From Viscum album (lineage: Eukaryota > Streptophyta > Magnoliopsida > Santalales > Viscaceae): DNA of 64,000 nt. The stretch is from the NCBI GenBank assembly GCA_963277665.1, contig OY728122.1, forward strand, positions 1,980,228,883 to 1,980,292,882, written 5' to 3'. Position numbers and translations under genes: made by a program. Under the pieces are notes generated by a model. It was not told the origin of the DNA, ran no database searches, and was given only the letters and a program-made list of their open reading frames with translations. Positions 1 through 14,561 of this stretch are shown here, one piece after another; the stretch's first letter is position 1, and each line of letters begins with the position of its first letter.

Positions 1-3000
1 TGTCTTTCAAAACATTAAAAAAAATTAATAAAAAGAGAATTAAATTATGATTCATGATGAAAATATTTAACTTATTATATTTAGAGGGGAGAAATCATCA
101 TCTGGGTCATATCTTGATTCTATTCCATGAGCTCTTGAAAATGAAATTATTAGAGAAAAAGAGAAGAAAAAACAAAATGATGAAAAAGGTCATCTTCATA
201 TTGATGATCTACCAATTTTTTAAGAATAAATTGATGTATTTATTGAGAAATTACCTTGAAATCCTATAGAAAGATAAGTTTATCTTTATATTTATTTAAT
301 CTAAGATGCTTGAACTATATCAAAGAATCCCTATAGAATGGCCACATGAGAGTTAATAGAGTCAAAGAAACACCTAGAGTAATTGAGGGGTAAAGGATTT
401 ATATTCCCCAGTGTTTCACATTGGGGAGATCATGTTCGCTTCATTAAAAAAAAATATGGATATATGAGGATGTTCATTGAATATAGATATATCAATGCAA
501 TAATGATAAAGAACAAGTATCATCTACCTCACCACGATGACTTATATGACTAGCTTCAAAGATCTCATTATTTTTAAAATATTGATCTTCAATATGGATA
601 TCATAAATTGAGTGTAAATAAGAGAGATATTAAAAATACTATGTTTCAAACAATGTATGGAAATTTTGAGTTTATAGTATTTCTATATGAACTGACTAAT
701 GGACCATATTATTTTTATGGATCTAATTAATAGAGTATTCAAGGAATATCATTATAATTTATTTGTTGTATTTCTTGATGATATATTGATGTAACCCAAA
801 ATCTATAAGGACTATGAGAACCATTTGAGGATTGCTCTTGATACTCTTATAAGAAATGATTCAAATGGGAAGTTTAGCATGTGTGAATTTTGGTTTCAAA
901 CATTTTACTTTCTTCACAATACTATCTCCAATGATTGAATCATTTTGGATCCTATGAAGAAAAATGTAGTATAGGAATGGAATACACCAATAAACATAAC
1001 CGAGGTGTGTATTTTCATAGATTTAGTAGGTTAATATCAATATTTTATTCAGAATTTATCTGGATTAAATTACCTTTTAACAACAATTACTCATAATGGT
1101 GTTATGTTTATTTAGAAAAATAAATGTGAAGAATTCTTTGAAAAATTGAGAAGGATATTAGTGAAATCTCTGATCATGAATCTATCATTAGGAAATAGTG
1201 AATTTGTGATTTATAGTGATTCATCATAGAACTAACTTGGTTTTTTCCTTATGATGAATTATAATGTTATTTACTATGAATTTATTTAGTTAAAAAAACA
1301 TGAACATATATATCCAATACATAATATTGAGTTATCAGCTATAATATTTGATTTGAAGATACAGAGACACAATATCTAAGGTGAAAATTGTGAGATATAT
1401 ACATATCAAAAGAGTTTTAAATATATCTTCTCAAATAAGGAACTCAACCTGAGGTAAAGGAGATGTCTTGAGATATTCAAGGATTTTTATTGTTCAAAAT
1501 AGTACCACCTAGGGAAGGAATATAAGGTAGTATATTCCTTGAGTAAGAAAGATAATGGAGTTACGAACCAGATGAGGATTGATAGGGATCCTTTGTACAT
1601 GGATATATTAAATAGGGGTATGGGTATTTTTAAAGAAGGTGAAACACCACAATTCTTTTAAATGGTTACCAAACCATCTTTACTTGGAAAGATAAAAACT
1701 TCTTGGGATGAGTATGATATTTTTCAAAAAAATTAAAGTATTGAATGATGGGAAAAATTTAAACTTCTCAAATGAAGATAAAATTTTGAAATTTGGGAAG
1801 ATTATTTGTATTCCCTATATACCAAAGAAAAAAATGGAATTATATGATGATGTTTAGAGCTTGAATTTTTATATACACTATAGTAGTACTATGTTATTTA
1901 TAGATTTTATAGAACTTTTTTTTGGGATAATATGAAGCGGGAAATTACTGACCATGTATCACGATGTTTAGTTTATTAAAAGGTGAAGGTAGAAGGAAAA
2001 CATTGTAGAGTAGTCATGCAACCTCTACCTATTCTTACCTGGAAATGAGATGACATTACTATGGATTTTGTTACTTTATTACCAAATAATCTAAGAAAGA
2101 GTTATGAAATATGTGTAATTGTTGATCGACTTACTAAATATACACATTTCTTCTCTATGAGGTAGGATTTCCCACTAGGGCACCATGCACAACTCTATAT
2201 TAATTAATATGTATGTCTTAATCATGCACCTATATCAATCATGTCTGATCAAGATGCATGTTTTACATAATAATTCTGGAAGAGTCTTCACAAGGATTTG
2301 AATACGGAGCTTCATTTTGAGTATTAATTATAACCATCAAACCAATGGAAAATATGAAAGGACTATTAAAACATTTGAAGACATATTGAGACCTTGATCA
2401 CATGAATTTCATGTTACATGGGATTAGTATTTACCTTTTTTATAGTTCTCATACAATAGTAGTTTCCATTAAAGTATATAAATAACGCCATATTTAGCAT
2501 AATATGGCAGGATATGTCGTACTCCAACTTGTTGGGATAAAGTTGGTGAGAGGAAACATGTAGGACCAAATATTTTTTATGAGGAAATGAAAAATGTTAT
2601 AACTATTCAGGCTTATATTAAAGAAGATCGATGTAGGAAAAAGATCATAATTGACAACCAGAGAAATGATATGGAGTTTCATATGGGAGATCATTCCTTT
2701 ATGAATGTTTCTCTATGGAAGGGTTTCTTAAGGTTTAGTAAGTAATAGAAATTGATCCCCAAGTACATCAGACCATTATATGTTCTATAAATAATTGGAT
2801 CTATGTATTATTTTTTGGTGATGACACCTAGCCTTTTGAATGTACACGATGTGTTCCACAAGTCTTTTTTAAGGTTGTATATGACAGTCCCAACACATGT
2901 AATCACTTATAAATAAATAGATCGGAAACCAAATTTGTCTTACTATAAATATCATATTGAGATTATTAAGAGTAGATAAAAGGTATTCAGAATTCAGAAG

Positions 3001-3142
3001 ACTATACTAGTAAAATATCATTAGAGAAACCATTAAATTGAAGAAGTAACACTGGAAACTGAGGATGATATGAAGAAGAATCACCCTATTTTGTTTAGAA
3101 GGTTATACTCATGGAAATTTTGAGGGAATTTTTTTTGAATGA
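1..3142 (+). pseudogene. Ty3/gypsy pol remnant (element A, left copy): RT, RNase H, integrase, chromodomain
   Basis: Decayed 3' part of a gypsy polyprotein that would copy and integrate the element; its 5' end lies outside the window. Reading across many stops and frameshifts I see reverse transcriptase at about 370-930, with FIEYRYINAIMIKNKYHLP near 470-530 and the catalytic pair kept as VVFLDDIL near 770. RNase H-like sequence follows at about 1080-1400. Integrase is at about 1900-2400, with MDFVT near 2058, IVDRLTKYTHFF near 2120 and MSDQDACFT near 2245. The integrase C-terminal part is at 2640-2900, and a chromodomain-like tail (EDDMKKNHPILF) ends near 3100. The order RT-RNase H-IN marks Ty3/gypsy, and the tail suggests a Tekay/Del-like chromovirus. 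The pol at 8031-11142 is a diverged copy at an offset of about 8020. Seen: the motifs. Inferred: the clade. Confidence 0.85.
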
Positions 3143-6100
3143 TGTAAGAATATAAAACCCCAATACATTATGGTATGTATCTTCTTAAATAAATTAAATT
3201 TTTTCTATATCATACATTGCACACAATACAGAGTTTAAATGAACTGAGATATACTATTAAATAGTACCATGACTGTTGGAATAAAAATCAAACCCTTAAA
3301 AGTGGTAATCACGCAAATAGAATAATAATCTCACTTATGAAAGTATAAATACATTTTTTATATCTAATAAATGAAAATATGATATAATAATACCATGTAA
3401 TAATTATATAAATGTGTTAAAAATGATAAATTGTGTGTTGATATTTTTTTGAAATTTGAATGTCAATTAATTTTTTTAATTAATATAAGGATTAATTAAT
3501 TTTTCTTAAAATGGATTAAAAAATTAAAAATTTTTTACATTTCAATTATAATATCATTTTATGAATCCATAATTAATTTTTAAATGTGTCATAATTTTTT
3601 TATAATATTAAAATATTAATTTTTCAAATAAAAAAATCTTTTGTTTAAAAATTAATTTTATTTTACTTAAAAATTATATTCATAAATGTATTTAATTTTT
3701 TAAATCTATATGTCAAAAAATGTGTTTGGTGAAATCATGGGATTTTTCTAAAATAGTTTATTTCTTGGTGAATTATTAAATAAAATAATTTACAATATTG
3801 AACATTACATGTAAAGAAATGAATTATTGAGTCATAGATGATGTATAGAATAGAAAATAACCCATTAGTTTGAACTATTATTTACTATTTACTATATTTA
3901 ATCATGGGAATTAACACTATTGAAAGTCATGAGGCAAAATAATAAATAAATTATTAAAATAAAAAAATACCCCTCTCATCCCCTATAAAAATACCACCCA
4001 CCACAACCCCTTCCCCTCACACCTTATATTACTTGAATCTTATCTATATTATTCTAAAATTCTTTCCAAATACCCATCTATATGTTCAATACCTTATGTT
4101 TTTACCAAAATACAAATTCCAAGTTCCTTAAGGAGGTTCCCAAAGAGATTATATTCAAGAGCTAAAACCCTCATTCTTTATCTTTTAATTTTTTTATTTT
4201 CTTATAATATCTTCAAATACACTATCCTAAGTGTCCTAATAATTCCATTATCATATATATATATATATTATATTTTTTTATAGTATATTATCTATCACAA
4301 AACCCATTCTCCTCTCGTTTCATTTTAAAAATGAAAACATCATTTATGATGTGTCGATCCACTACCTTCATGGATGATGTGTTTTGATTTTCTATTTACA
4401 CCATCATGTATGGTCATAAAACCATTAAAATTATTAAATTATATTTCAATATATATATTATAATTTATATCATATTCTATAACAAATATATATAAACATA
4501 AAATTAAATAATATGACACATGTTAGTAATGGTCATAAAAACTGTAAAAATAAATTAGTACATTTTCATTGACATTTTATCAAATGAATCATTCTCATAC
4601 CATATAAATAAATGAAATATGAGACAATTAAAAATTATATAAGTTCATTAATAATAAATAATTTAACTTCTTGAGATGTTATTACCATTTTACAAGAACT
4701 CTCATATTTATACTCAAGGGAACCGACCATAAAACCATGAAATAAATGCTTTTAGAACAAAAAAATTAAATATTATAACTCTTAGAAATGGACGTAAATA
4801 AAATTAAAAAAATACAATAAACTCTAAATATTTTAAATAGGTTATTAATTAAGTAATTAATGAATCTAATTTTATTATCAACGACATTTATTACAATTTC
4901 ACAATGCTTTCAGCCATAAGGTAAGGGTTCTTCATCTCACTTGTACTTATGTGAGATATATTTCTTATTAAAATATTATTTTTTGTTTGTTGTATACATA
5001 CTTCTATTTAATATATAAAATCAATAATCTCATTATCTTCATGAAATTTAATGTTTAATTTTATGATCATTAATTTTATGGGGTATATGGTTTGACAGAT
5101 TAGAAAGTGGTAACAGAACTATTAACCCAATTTCCATTCTTAGGGTTAAACATATACTCCATTGATTATTCCATTATATGATTATGTGTGAAATAAATAT
5201 TTATTGTATTATGTTTCATTTATATTTTTTTTATTCATATCTAAATCTGATAAACACAACCGTATCATTTATTTTACACTCATAGTAACTTTAAAAAAAT
5301 ACTTAAATATTTCTATTTTTCATAATTTGAAGGATTTTTTTTAATTATACAGAATTAATGGATTTTCAAAATTTCATGACTCATTAATTACATATAGAAC
5401 CATTTAAATATTTAAAATTTTATTTCTCAGGAATTTTGTTCTCTCCTAATTGTGTGATTTTTTAAATAAACTATTTCCAAGAAAAAGTATTATTTCTATC
5501 TTGAAATTTTCAACGATTTTATTAGAGTAATCTCATTTATTTCACTACTATTTTATGGATAATATGCATAATAGATTTTTATATCTTATTATAAAATCCA
5601 CCATATTTTATTGAATTGTGTATGTTTAGTTTGACTATGGTTGTGCCATTTTTATACCATTTATCATATTACACTAGATGGTTTATGTTTTTTATGGTTT
5701 GGGGAATGTTAATAACTTTTCAAATGATAGTTTCAATAAAAATGTGTATGCTTATTATGTTTCTCCTCTTTCATATGATTAGTTAATTGGAATTAGTAAG
5801 TGGTGGGTGGGGTCCTTAATAGCCCCTCAATGCATTTTTTGGTCTCATGAGAGAAACTAGTTTGCGTAATGGATAATATCTTTCCCAATTATGTATGGAA
5901 TATTTGGTGAAGCCTTGAAAATATGTTTATGATTTCAAGAATTATGAATTAACTGATTAGGATATTAGTTATTGATAATCCATTTTAATATTCTACTATT
6001 AGAATATATTGGTTAAGATTCATTCTCATGTGATTATTTATATCAAATTAACTGATCTGATTTTATTACTTTCAAATTATGAAAAAGATTATGTTTTAAT

Positions 6101-6458
6101 GGATCATTTTTTTGTTATTAAACTTTCAATATTGTTTATGATTATTTATGACATAATTAGATGAATGATTTCCATTATTGGGAATATGAGATCACCCATT
6201 TATTATGTTTTATTTTTTACCAGGATTCCATGATGTATATTATGATTTTCGTACATGTATAATCTTGGTGAGTAGGGGTGATTCAAATGGATTTAATATG
6301 TTGTATTCTATTACAAGTTGTAATTTAATACATCTGTTTGTATCAAGTTATCCAAATATACTAAACAATTTGGTATTTTGGGATGTGATTGATTATAATT
6401 AGTGCATATTTAAAAAATAAAGCATTGACTTAGGGCTCATAGGGTCAGTGTATTTACA
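3143..6458 (+). repeat. LTR of element A (shared middle LTR)
   Basis: This 3.3-kb non-coding block starts with TGTAAGAATATAAAACCCC directly after the pol remnant and ends with TTTACA two bases before a primer-binding site. It aligns along its length with 11156-14561: the start, the AT-rich U3, a TATA box followed by a CCACC-rich stretch, and the motif CTCATCTCACTT near 4930 and 12950. It serves both as the 3' LTR of the left pol remnant and as the 5' LTR of the element to its right. Divergence from the other copy is high, so the insertion is old. A short AT microsatellite lies at about 4253-4269. Confidence 0.8.
3984..3991 (+). promoter_or_regulatory. TATA box of LTR A (left copy)
   Basis: TATAAAAA is followed by the C-rich stretch CCACCCACCACAACCCC. 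The same arrangement occurs at the homologous place in the other A LTR. It is the expected U3 promoter position, about 840 bases into the LTR. Confidence 0.5.
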
Positions 6459-6460
6459 GT

Positions 6461-6472
6461 TGGTATCATAGA
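6461..6472 (+). other. Primer-binding site, tRNA-iMet type (element A)
   Basis: TGGTATCATAGA begins two bases after the LTR end. It differs slightly from the plant consensus TGGTATCAGAGC, the complement of the initiator-Met tRNA 3' end. It fixes the right end of the 3143-6458 LTR and the + strand direction of the element. Confidence 0.75.
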
Positions 6473-8030
6473 AAGATTAGTAGAAAATTTGGAAATTAGA
6501 TTTAGGATAACATTGATTATGTAAATATAACCCTATAAGTAACTTTTAGAATATTCCCAGGGTAACCACGATTTTTATTTTTAGAATAGTTATACATCAA
6601 TTTTTTTAATCATTTCTCTAGTTTCAATATTTCATAATCTAATCCCTTGAATTCCATTGTTTAGAAATGAATCCTTGTAGAAGGAATAGAATCTATATCA
6701 ATGCACGTATTCCATATACTGATTTCCCTCCTATACAAGATAACGATTTTGGAGATGGATATGTAACTAGACCTAAAAAACTTCTAACTATACTAAGAAA
6801 TCTAACTAAGGTTATCAGAAATAACCTTACTCATATAGAGAAACCTAATCCAAAAATTAGTGTTACAATGTTAGACATCTTCAAGTTAAAATAGTCTCTA
6901 TATTTCAATGGGACTACAATACCATTTGTATATGGGAAACTGATAAGTTCCATAGGGTTGATATTTATTTCTTTGGGAAGTAAAAAAAGATAGATTGTTT
7001 ACATATAAATTTATCAGATCATAGGAAATTATAGTCAATGGTGGTATTTAATTTGAAACACAAAGGAGGAAGAATAAATTTAAAACACCGAATGGATGGA
7101 TTGTAAAGAAATTATCTTGGAAAAATATTTCTCCCATAAATAGTGAGCATAAATAGAGAGAAATTTTTTGTGTCTAAGATAGAATGAAGATTTAAATGTT
7201 TAATAGTATAAAGCTAACTTAAAACATGGCATTACATGTACAACATATGTAATACAAAGTGAATTATTGACTACTTCTTTTATAGTCTTAATTCAATTCT
7301 ATTCATGGAATTATTTTCCTAGAAATTCTCAAAATATGAGGATGTAATATAATATTCCATTAATATGGGTAAAAATTTTCCAATCAATATGGATTTAAAG
7401 GGAAGTAAGATAAGAAGAGGGTTGCTGAGTATTTTGGAATAGAAAATAATGAAAATGACGGGATGGAAAGAATATAATTTATAACGTTCAATAAATATTG
7501 AATAAAATTATGGATGATTCCTTATAGTAATGTGAGTTTTTTACTTTTGAGTTGAAAAATATCACCCGTACCTTGAATTAAAATGAAATAAAGAAGTTGT
7601 AAATGTAATATACTTCAGCTATTAAGAGATGGGACACTATTTAAATTTTTTTCATATAATTCAAGAAAAAATTCCCTTGAAAATGCCTAAGGAATTAGAC
7701 AATTTACATGAAGTCACAACTGATGAGGTTTAAGGTCCTAATGATGTAGAATCATTTACATTAATCATCTCATAAAATTTAGCTAAATCTCTCTTTGATT
7801 TTGACTTATCACATTAATTTATATCATTAATGTTTTCTATTAAAGTCATATATTTCAAATTCACCCTATCAAGGGAGTTCTCAATCAAAAATCATAGTGG
7901 AAAAATAGTTCCAACAAAGATGTCTCATGTTGTTCCTATTATGACACAAAATATGCTCTAATTTGTAATTTTATTTCCATATATATTTTTGATTTTGATA
8001 TGATCCAGGATATGGAATGAATTTTAAAAC
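6473..8030 (+). pseudogene. Gypsy leader and gag remnant (element A, right copy)
   Basis: This segment lies between the primer-binding site and pol, where gag (capsid/nucleocapsid) belongs. One stretch stays open for 75 codons, 6667-6894, starting MNPCRRNRIYINARIPYTDF, at the expected gag N-terminus. Past its stop the reading continues in shifted frames with gag-like spacing, for example LQVKIVSIFQWDYN near 6880. From about 7000 to 8030 stops and frameshifts are too dense for a continuous reading, and I could not find an intact CCHC zinc knuckle. The gag call rests mainly on position; only the N-terminal 75 codons look gene-like. Confidence 0.55.
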
Positions 8031-11000
8031 ATAATGAAAAAATTTATTACAATGATAAGGAAATTATGATTGAGGGTGAAGATATGGAAATTCTCATATT
8101 TGGAGGGGATACTTCTTCATCTGCGTCATATTTGGATTCACATCCATTAGCTCTTCAAAATGAGATTATTGTATAAGAAGAGAAGATAAAACATTTTTGT
8201 GAAAAATGGTATCTTAAAATTGAGTATATACCTATTATATAGGTATACATTGATGTATTTACATAGTAATGGCCTTGAAATCATATATAGATGGAATTTT
8301 ATTTTTCGATTGATTTAATCCCATATGAAAGACCTACATCAATGAATCCCTAGAGAATGGACACATAGTAGTTAATATAGATAAATAAACAACTAGAGGA
8401 GATGAGTAAAAAGACATTTATACTCCACAGCATTTCCCCATGGGGAGATAATGTTCTTTTCATTAATAAGAAAGAGATATCCATGTGGCTGTGCATTAAC
8501 TATAAGTAGATCAATGAAATAATGATAAAGAACAAATATCATCTACATCACATTGATGAATTATTCAAACAAATTCATTGAGCTAATTATTTTTCAATTA
8601 TTTATCTTCATTATGGATTTCATAAATTGAGGGTAAAGAAAGAATATATCCTTAATACATATTTTTGAATAAATTATGAAAAATATGAATTTATAGTAAT
8701 TCCATCTGGACTAATTAATTCAGCCTATGTTTTTATGAATATAATGAACAAAGTATTTAAAAATATCAGGATAATTTTTTAGTATTTTTTGATCATGTCA
8801 TGGTATAATATAAAAGTTATGAGGACCATGGAAACCACTTTTGGAATTTTATAGCGACTCTTAGAATAATATATTTATAATTGAAGTTTAGAAAGTGTGA
8901 ATTTTTCTTCAAACATATTATTTTTATGGCCATATTATCTCTAAGTATTGAATCTCAGTTGATCTAGTGAAGAAAAAGGTAGTCCACGAATGTCCTACAA
9001 CAACAAATATAACCTAGGTATGTAGTTTCATTTGTTTAGTAGGATAGTATCAGTGTTTTATTTAAAATCTATATTCATTTTCTGACCCATTAACCATGAT
9101 TATTCAAAATGGGGATATTTTTATTTGGACAAAGAAATGTGAAAAACTATTTGAAAAATTAAGGGGGAGATTATTGAAATCAATGATCCTAAATATAGCA
9201 TCAGGAAATATTGGATTTGTGATTTATAGTCATTCATCTTAGAAATGAACCGGTTTTTTATGTGGAATGATCAATTTATTGGATTTGATCCATGGTAGTT
9301 AAAACTCATGAACATAACTATCCAACTCTTGATTTTGAGTTGCAATCTATAATATTTGATCTGAATATATGGAGACACTTCCTCTAGGGTGAAATATGTG
9401 AGTGATATAAATATCAGAAGAGTTTGAAATATATGTTATCACAGAAGAAACTCAACATGAGGAATAGGTGATTGGTCAAGATACTCAAGGATTGTGATTG
9501 TTTAACTCACTAAACCCTAGGTAAGGGAAGTTAGGTAGAAGATGCATTGATCATGAATGATAATGGAGTTATGAAAAAATTAGGATTGATAAGTATCCTT
9601 TGTGAATTGATATAGAAAATATGGATATTGGTATTTTCAATAAAGGTGAAACCTGAAACCTTTTTCAAATAGATTCTAAACCATCAACATTACAAAATAT
9701 AAAAACTTATTGGTCTAAAGATGAAATTTTTAGAATAAAATTGTTACTTTGAATGATGGGAAATTGTTAAACTTCATATATGATTATGGAATATTGAAAT
9801 TTGGGAAGAGGCTTTACATTACCTATATAAAAAAGTTAATAATGGAATTATAGGATGATGCTCATTCCTTGAAATGCTCAATAAACCCAAGTAGAAATAA
9901 GATGTATAGAAATCCGAAGGATCATTTTTTGTGGGAGAATATGAAGTGGAAAATTCCAAATAAGGTATCAAGATGTTTAGTCACACAGTAGTTTAAGGAT
10001 GAACGACAAAATCCTAGAGGTTTCATGCAACCTCTAAATTTTTGAAAATAGAAATAGGATAATATTACTTTTGATTCTATCATGGTATTTACAAAAACAT
10101 CAAGAAAAAATGATGAAATATGGGTAAATTTTTATCTGGAAACCAAATATGCACATTTCCTCACTATAAAGAAGGTTTTTACACTAGAGATCCTTCCACG
10201 AATCTATATTAATAATTTTTGAAAACATTTTCAAGTACATATATCGATTGTGTCTGATTGAGATTCATATTTTATAAAAAAATCTGGAAGAGTGTTATGA
10301 AGGATTTGAATACTGATTTTTATTTGAGTACTAATTATCACCCTCAATCCAATTGATAGTATTAAAGGAATATTAAAACATTATAAGACATGTTTAGATC
10401 ACGATCACTTGACATTTGAGTTATTTTGGATCAGTATTCACCTTTGGTAGAGTTATCCTATAATAATTGTTTCTATTATTGTAATCTAAAAGTTCTATAT
10501 TAAACATAATTTGGAAAGATATGTTATACTAAAAGTTGTTGGAAATATTTTTTTGAGAGGGAACTTATAGGAAAAGAAATTATTGAAGAGACAATGAAAA
10601 TGTTAAAGACTATTTAGGCTCATATTAATGCATCTCAAAGTAGGAAAAAGATATATACTTCCAACTGGATAAAGGATTTGGTATTTCAAGTTGGAGATTA
10701 TGCTTATATGAATGTATCATCTAGAAGGGTGTCATAATGGTTTATAAAAATGGGAAACTGAGCCCCATGTGCATTATAACATTTGAACTTATAGAAATAA
10801 TTAGAGGTATATATTATTGTTTGGTGATCCCATCTAGCCATATAAAAGTACATGATCTTTTCCATTACTATTTGTTAAGGAAGTAAATTCCATATGCACC
10901 ACATGAACTCAACAATAATGAAATATATACAAAACATGCTTTCTCTTAATATAAAGAGACCACTAAGATTCTTGATAGTAGAGAGAATGTATTGGGAAAT

Positions 11001-11142
11001 CAGAAGACTTGACTAGTAAAAGTACATTGGAGAAACCATAATACTAAAGAAGCAACATGGGAACCTAAGGATTATATGAATAATTACCACCCTCATCCCC
11101 TTATAAGTTTATAATCATGGAAATTTCGAGGTAAATATTTTT
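8031..11142 (+). pseudogene. Ty3/gypsy pol remnant (element A, right copy)
   Basis: Second, separately decayed copy of the pol at 1-3142. Its first recognisable stretch at 8093-8200 matches 76-190 nearly word for word (aggggat...tcatcatctg..tcatat). RT is at about 8400-8950; the catalytic Asp pair reads FFDHVMV near 8785, so the second Asp is lost. RNase H is near 9120-9430, integrase near 9880-10400, the integrase C-terminal part near 10600-10900, and a chromodomain-like tail ends near 11110 (ATWEPKDYMNNYHP-like reading). Length from first homologous base to LTR is almost the same as in the left copy (about 3057 against 3065), so the two differ mostly by point changes. It cannot encode an active enzyme. 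Confidence 0.85.
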
Positions 11143-11155
11143 TCGAAGGAGGGGA

Positions 11156-14100
11156 TAATATAAATACCCAATATTTTATGGTATATGTCTTCTTAAATAA
11201 ATTCAACTTATTTGATACCTTACTTTTCATGAAACACTGATATTAAACAAACCATGATATACTATTTAATATTAACATAGACATTGTAATAGTAATACGA
11301 TCAATTGGAATAGTAATCTTGCCATTAGAATAATAATCTCACCTATTAAAATGTGAATAAACATTCAGTATCTCATAAATGAATATATGATATATTTATA
11401 TCATGGAATTAATAAATAAATGTATTAAAAATGATAAATTAAGTGTTGGCATTTTGGTGAAACATAAATGTTTGTTTACAATTTTACAATTAATATAATT
11501 ATTTAAAAAAAATATAATTTCATAAAATATATTTAAAAATTAATATTTTGTTTCATTATAATTATAGGATAATTTTATAAGACCATAAATAAATTTTTAA
11601 AGTCCTATAAAATCAGTTCTAATATTAAAATCAACATTTTTTGAATAAAATATTATTTTAATTTAAAAATGAATTTAAATTATTTAAAAAAAAATTTCTC
11701 ACAAAATGGACTCCATTTTTTAAATCTACATTCAAAAAATGGATAGGGAGAAGTTTTCTATGTTTATATGTTAGTTTATTTTTTTGTGAATAGTGAAAGA
11801 CACTAATTTATATTATTTTACATTATTAGTAAATAAATGAATTATTGAATCATGGATGATGTTTGGAAGAGGTAAAAACCTATAATACCGAACTCAAATG
11901 CTCTATTTACTATATATACTCATGTTAATCATCATTATTGATAGTATTGAGGCAAAATAATAACTAAATGAATAAAATAATAAAAAATTACCCCTCTCAT
12001 CCTCTATAAATACCACCCATCACCATCGCTAGTCCTCACACCATATCAGTATTTATTAATGCCTACATTATACTCAATTTCCTTCCAAATCCTCCCCCCC
12101 ACGTCTAATAAAATCTATTTTTACCAAAATACCGAATCCAAGTGTCCTATAGAGGTTCCCAAGGAGATGATATTGAAGAGGTAAATTCCTCATTTTGTCT
12201 CTTTTCATTTATTTTCATTTCTTGCACTCTCCTAACCCCCTCTTTCAAAAGTGTCTTGAGATATATTGTGTTATATATATATTGGAATGTCATTATTCTA
12301 ATTAATTATCTATCTTTAGGTCACTTATCATATCTTTTTTTAAATGAAAACATCATCCGTTAAGTGTCTGTTAACACCCTTCACAGACAATGAGTATTCA
12401 TTTTCCATTTACACCTTCAAGGTAGGTCATAAAACCATTATTATAGTAAGATAATAAGTTCATATATATTTTATATGTTATATCATGTTCAATAACCAAT
12501 ATATATAAACATAATATTAAATAAAAATAAGCTTCTTTTTTATGATATAAAAAACTGCTGAAATAAATTAGGACATTTTCATCAAAATTTTATTTAATCA
12601 ATCATCCCCATAAGATAAAACTAAATGATTTATCATCCCTTTTAAATTTATATAATTTCATTAATAGTAAATAATTTAACTTTTTTATAAGTTTTCCTCA
12701 TTTGATTAGAATGTCCATATTTATACTCAAGGTAACCGACCATAAAACTCTGAAATATATTCTCCCGGAATAATGAAATCAAACATTATTACTCCTCAAA
12801 ATGGAAATTAAAAAACTTAATAAAATTATAATAAATTAAATATATATTTTATAGGTTATTAATTAATTAAGTAATAAATCTAATATTATTATTCTCGACA
12901 TTAATTAAAAGTGACGAATTCTTACAGACATAAGGTAAGGGTTTCTCATCTCACTTTTACTTCTATGTGATATATTACTTATTCAACCCTTAATACTCAT
13001 GTGTGTCATACATACATACATTTAATATATTATATCATGAATATATTAATCTTTATATTAATAAATATTTCATTCTATTATCATTAATTTTTTGGGGAAT
13101 ATAGTTTGACTGATTGCAATGTGGTAAGGAAATTCTTCACGAAATTTCCATTTATTAGGTTACACATATATTCCATTTATTATGTCATGTTGTGATTATC
13201 TATGAAATGAATTTTGATTATTTTTTATACACTTATTTTATGTGGATTTATATCTGAAACACATAATAGATTTATTTGGTTAACACTAACACTTTTATTA
13301 AAAAACACATTTTAATGTTTCATTTTTGAACAAATAAATAAAATATTTCTTTAAACTAATATGGAATTAGTATATTTTTTTTGATTTCATGACTCCTCAA
13401 TGACTTGAGGAATCATTTAAAAGTTTTAATTTTTATTTATATCGAAAATATTTTCTTTCATAATTTCATATGATTTTAAATAAATGATTTCAAAGTGAAC
13501 GTGGTATTTGAGTAAGGGAATTTTCAATGATTTTATTAGTGTATTTTCATCTTTGTCAATAGTTTTGGTTTGGTCATATGATTAATTGAGGATGATATCA
13601 TATGATACCATTTATAATATTTTATTTAATTATTAATGTTTAGTTTGACTATGGATGTACTATTTTGATACCATTCATAAAATTATAGTCGATGGTTTAT
13701 GATTAAGTTTATTGTTTGTAGAAAGTTATTGAAATTCCATATAATAGTTTAAATATGAATTTTTATTTTGATTATTTATCATCCATTTCATTTGTGGAAT
13801 TCATTGTACTTAGTAAGTGATGATAAGGGACCTCTATTTCCCATCGGTTCATCGATTGGTCTCACAAGACAAACTAGCTTGGTGGTGGGATGATATTTTA
13901 ACATATTATGTATATTGTATTGGATGAGTCCTTGAATATATGTTTAAGATTTAGAACACTATAAATACCCTCATTATGAGATTATTTATTGATAATCCAT
14001 GTGATTATATGACTAGTTGAAAATTCATTATCTTGTTTCGTTCTCATGTGATTATTTATATGAAATTATTTGATTATCTTTTATTCCATCCATATTTTTC

Positions 14101-14561
14101 TCATGATTATGTTTTAAAGGAATGTGTTTTAGTTATCAAACTTACCTTATTGTATATGTTTATATATGATAGATTCCATAATATGATTACCCTTGTTTAG
14201 GATCTGAGATCACACCTTTTTTGTGTTTTATTTTTCCCAATTACGCCAAGATATATGTTAAAATTGATAAGCCGGGATAATCTAGGGGAGTAGGGGTGTT
14301 TCTGATAGAGTTATTATGTGGTATTCCATTTCATGGTGTAATTTAATACTAATGTTTTTGTCTAGTTTTCCAAGGATACTAAACTATTATATATATTGGG
14401 ATGAAATAATTTTACTTGGTACCAATATTATAAATTTACTACCAACTATGGTCTACCATGGATGTGGTCTTTACAATAAAGCATGTGACAGGGAAAAATT
14501 CTTGGGGTGGTTTGGTGAACATGATTTGGGAATTGATCTCGATGAGATTAATATTCTCACA
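11156..14561 (+). repeat. 3' LTR of element A (right copy)
   Basis: Starts near 11156 after the pol remnant (ATAATATAAATACCCAATATTTTATGG, matching the start of the left LTR with the first dinucleotide mutated). It stays alignable with 3143-6458 through the TATA region, the CATCTCACTTTTACTT motif near 12945, and TAGGGGTG followed by ATACTAAAC near 14290-14390. The end is uncertain: sequences diverge after about 14400, and I place it at ATTCTCACA, 14561. Several short open stretches inside it (12142-12363, 14316-14564) do not match across the two LTRs and are not genes. Confidence 0.7.
12005..12011 (+). promoter_or_regulatory. TATA box of LTR A (right copy)
   Basis: TATAAAT followed by ACCACCCATCACC, homologous to the TATA region at 3984 in the other A LTR. 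Confidence 0.45.
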
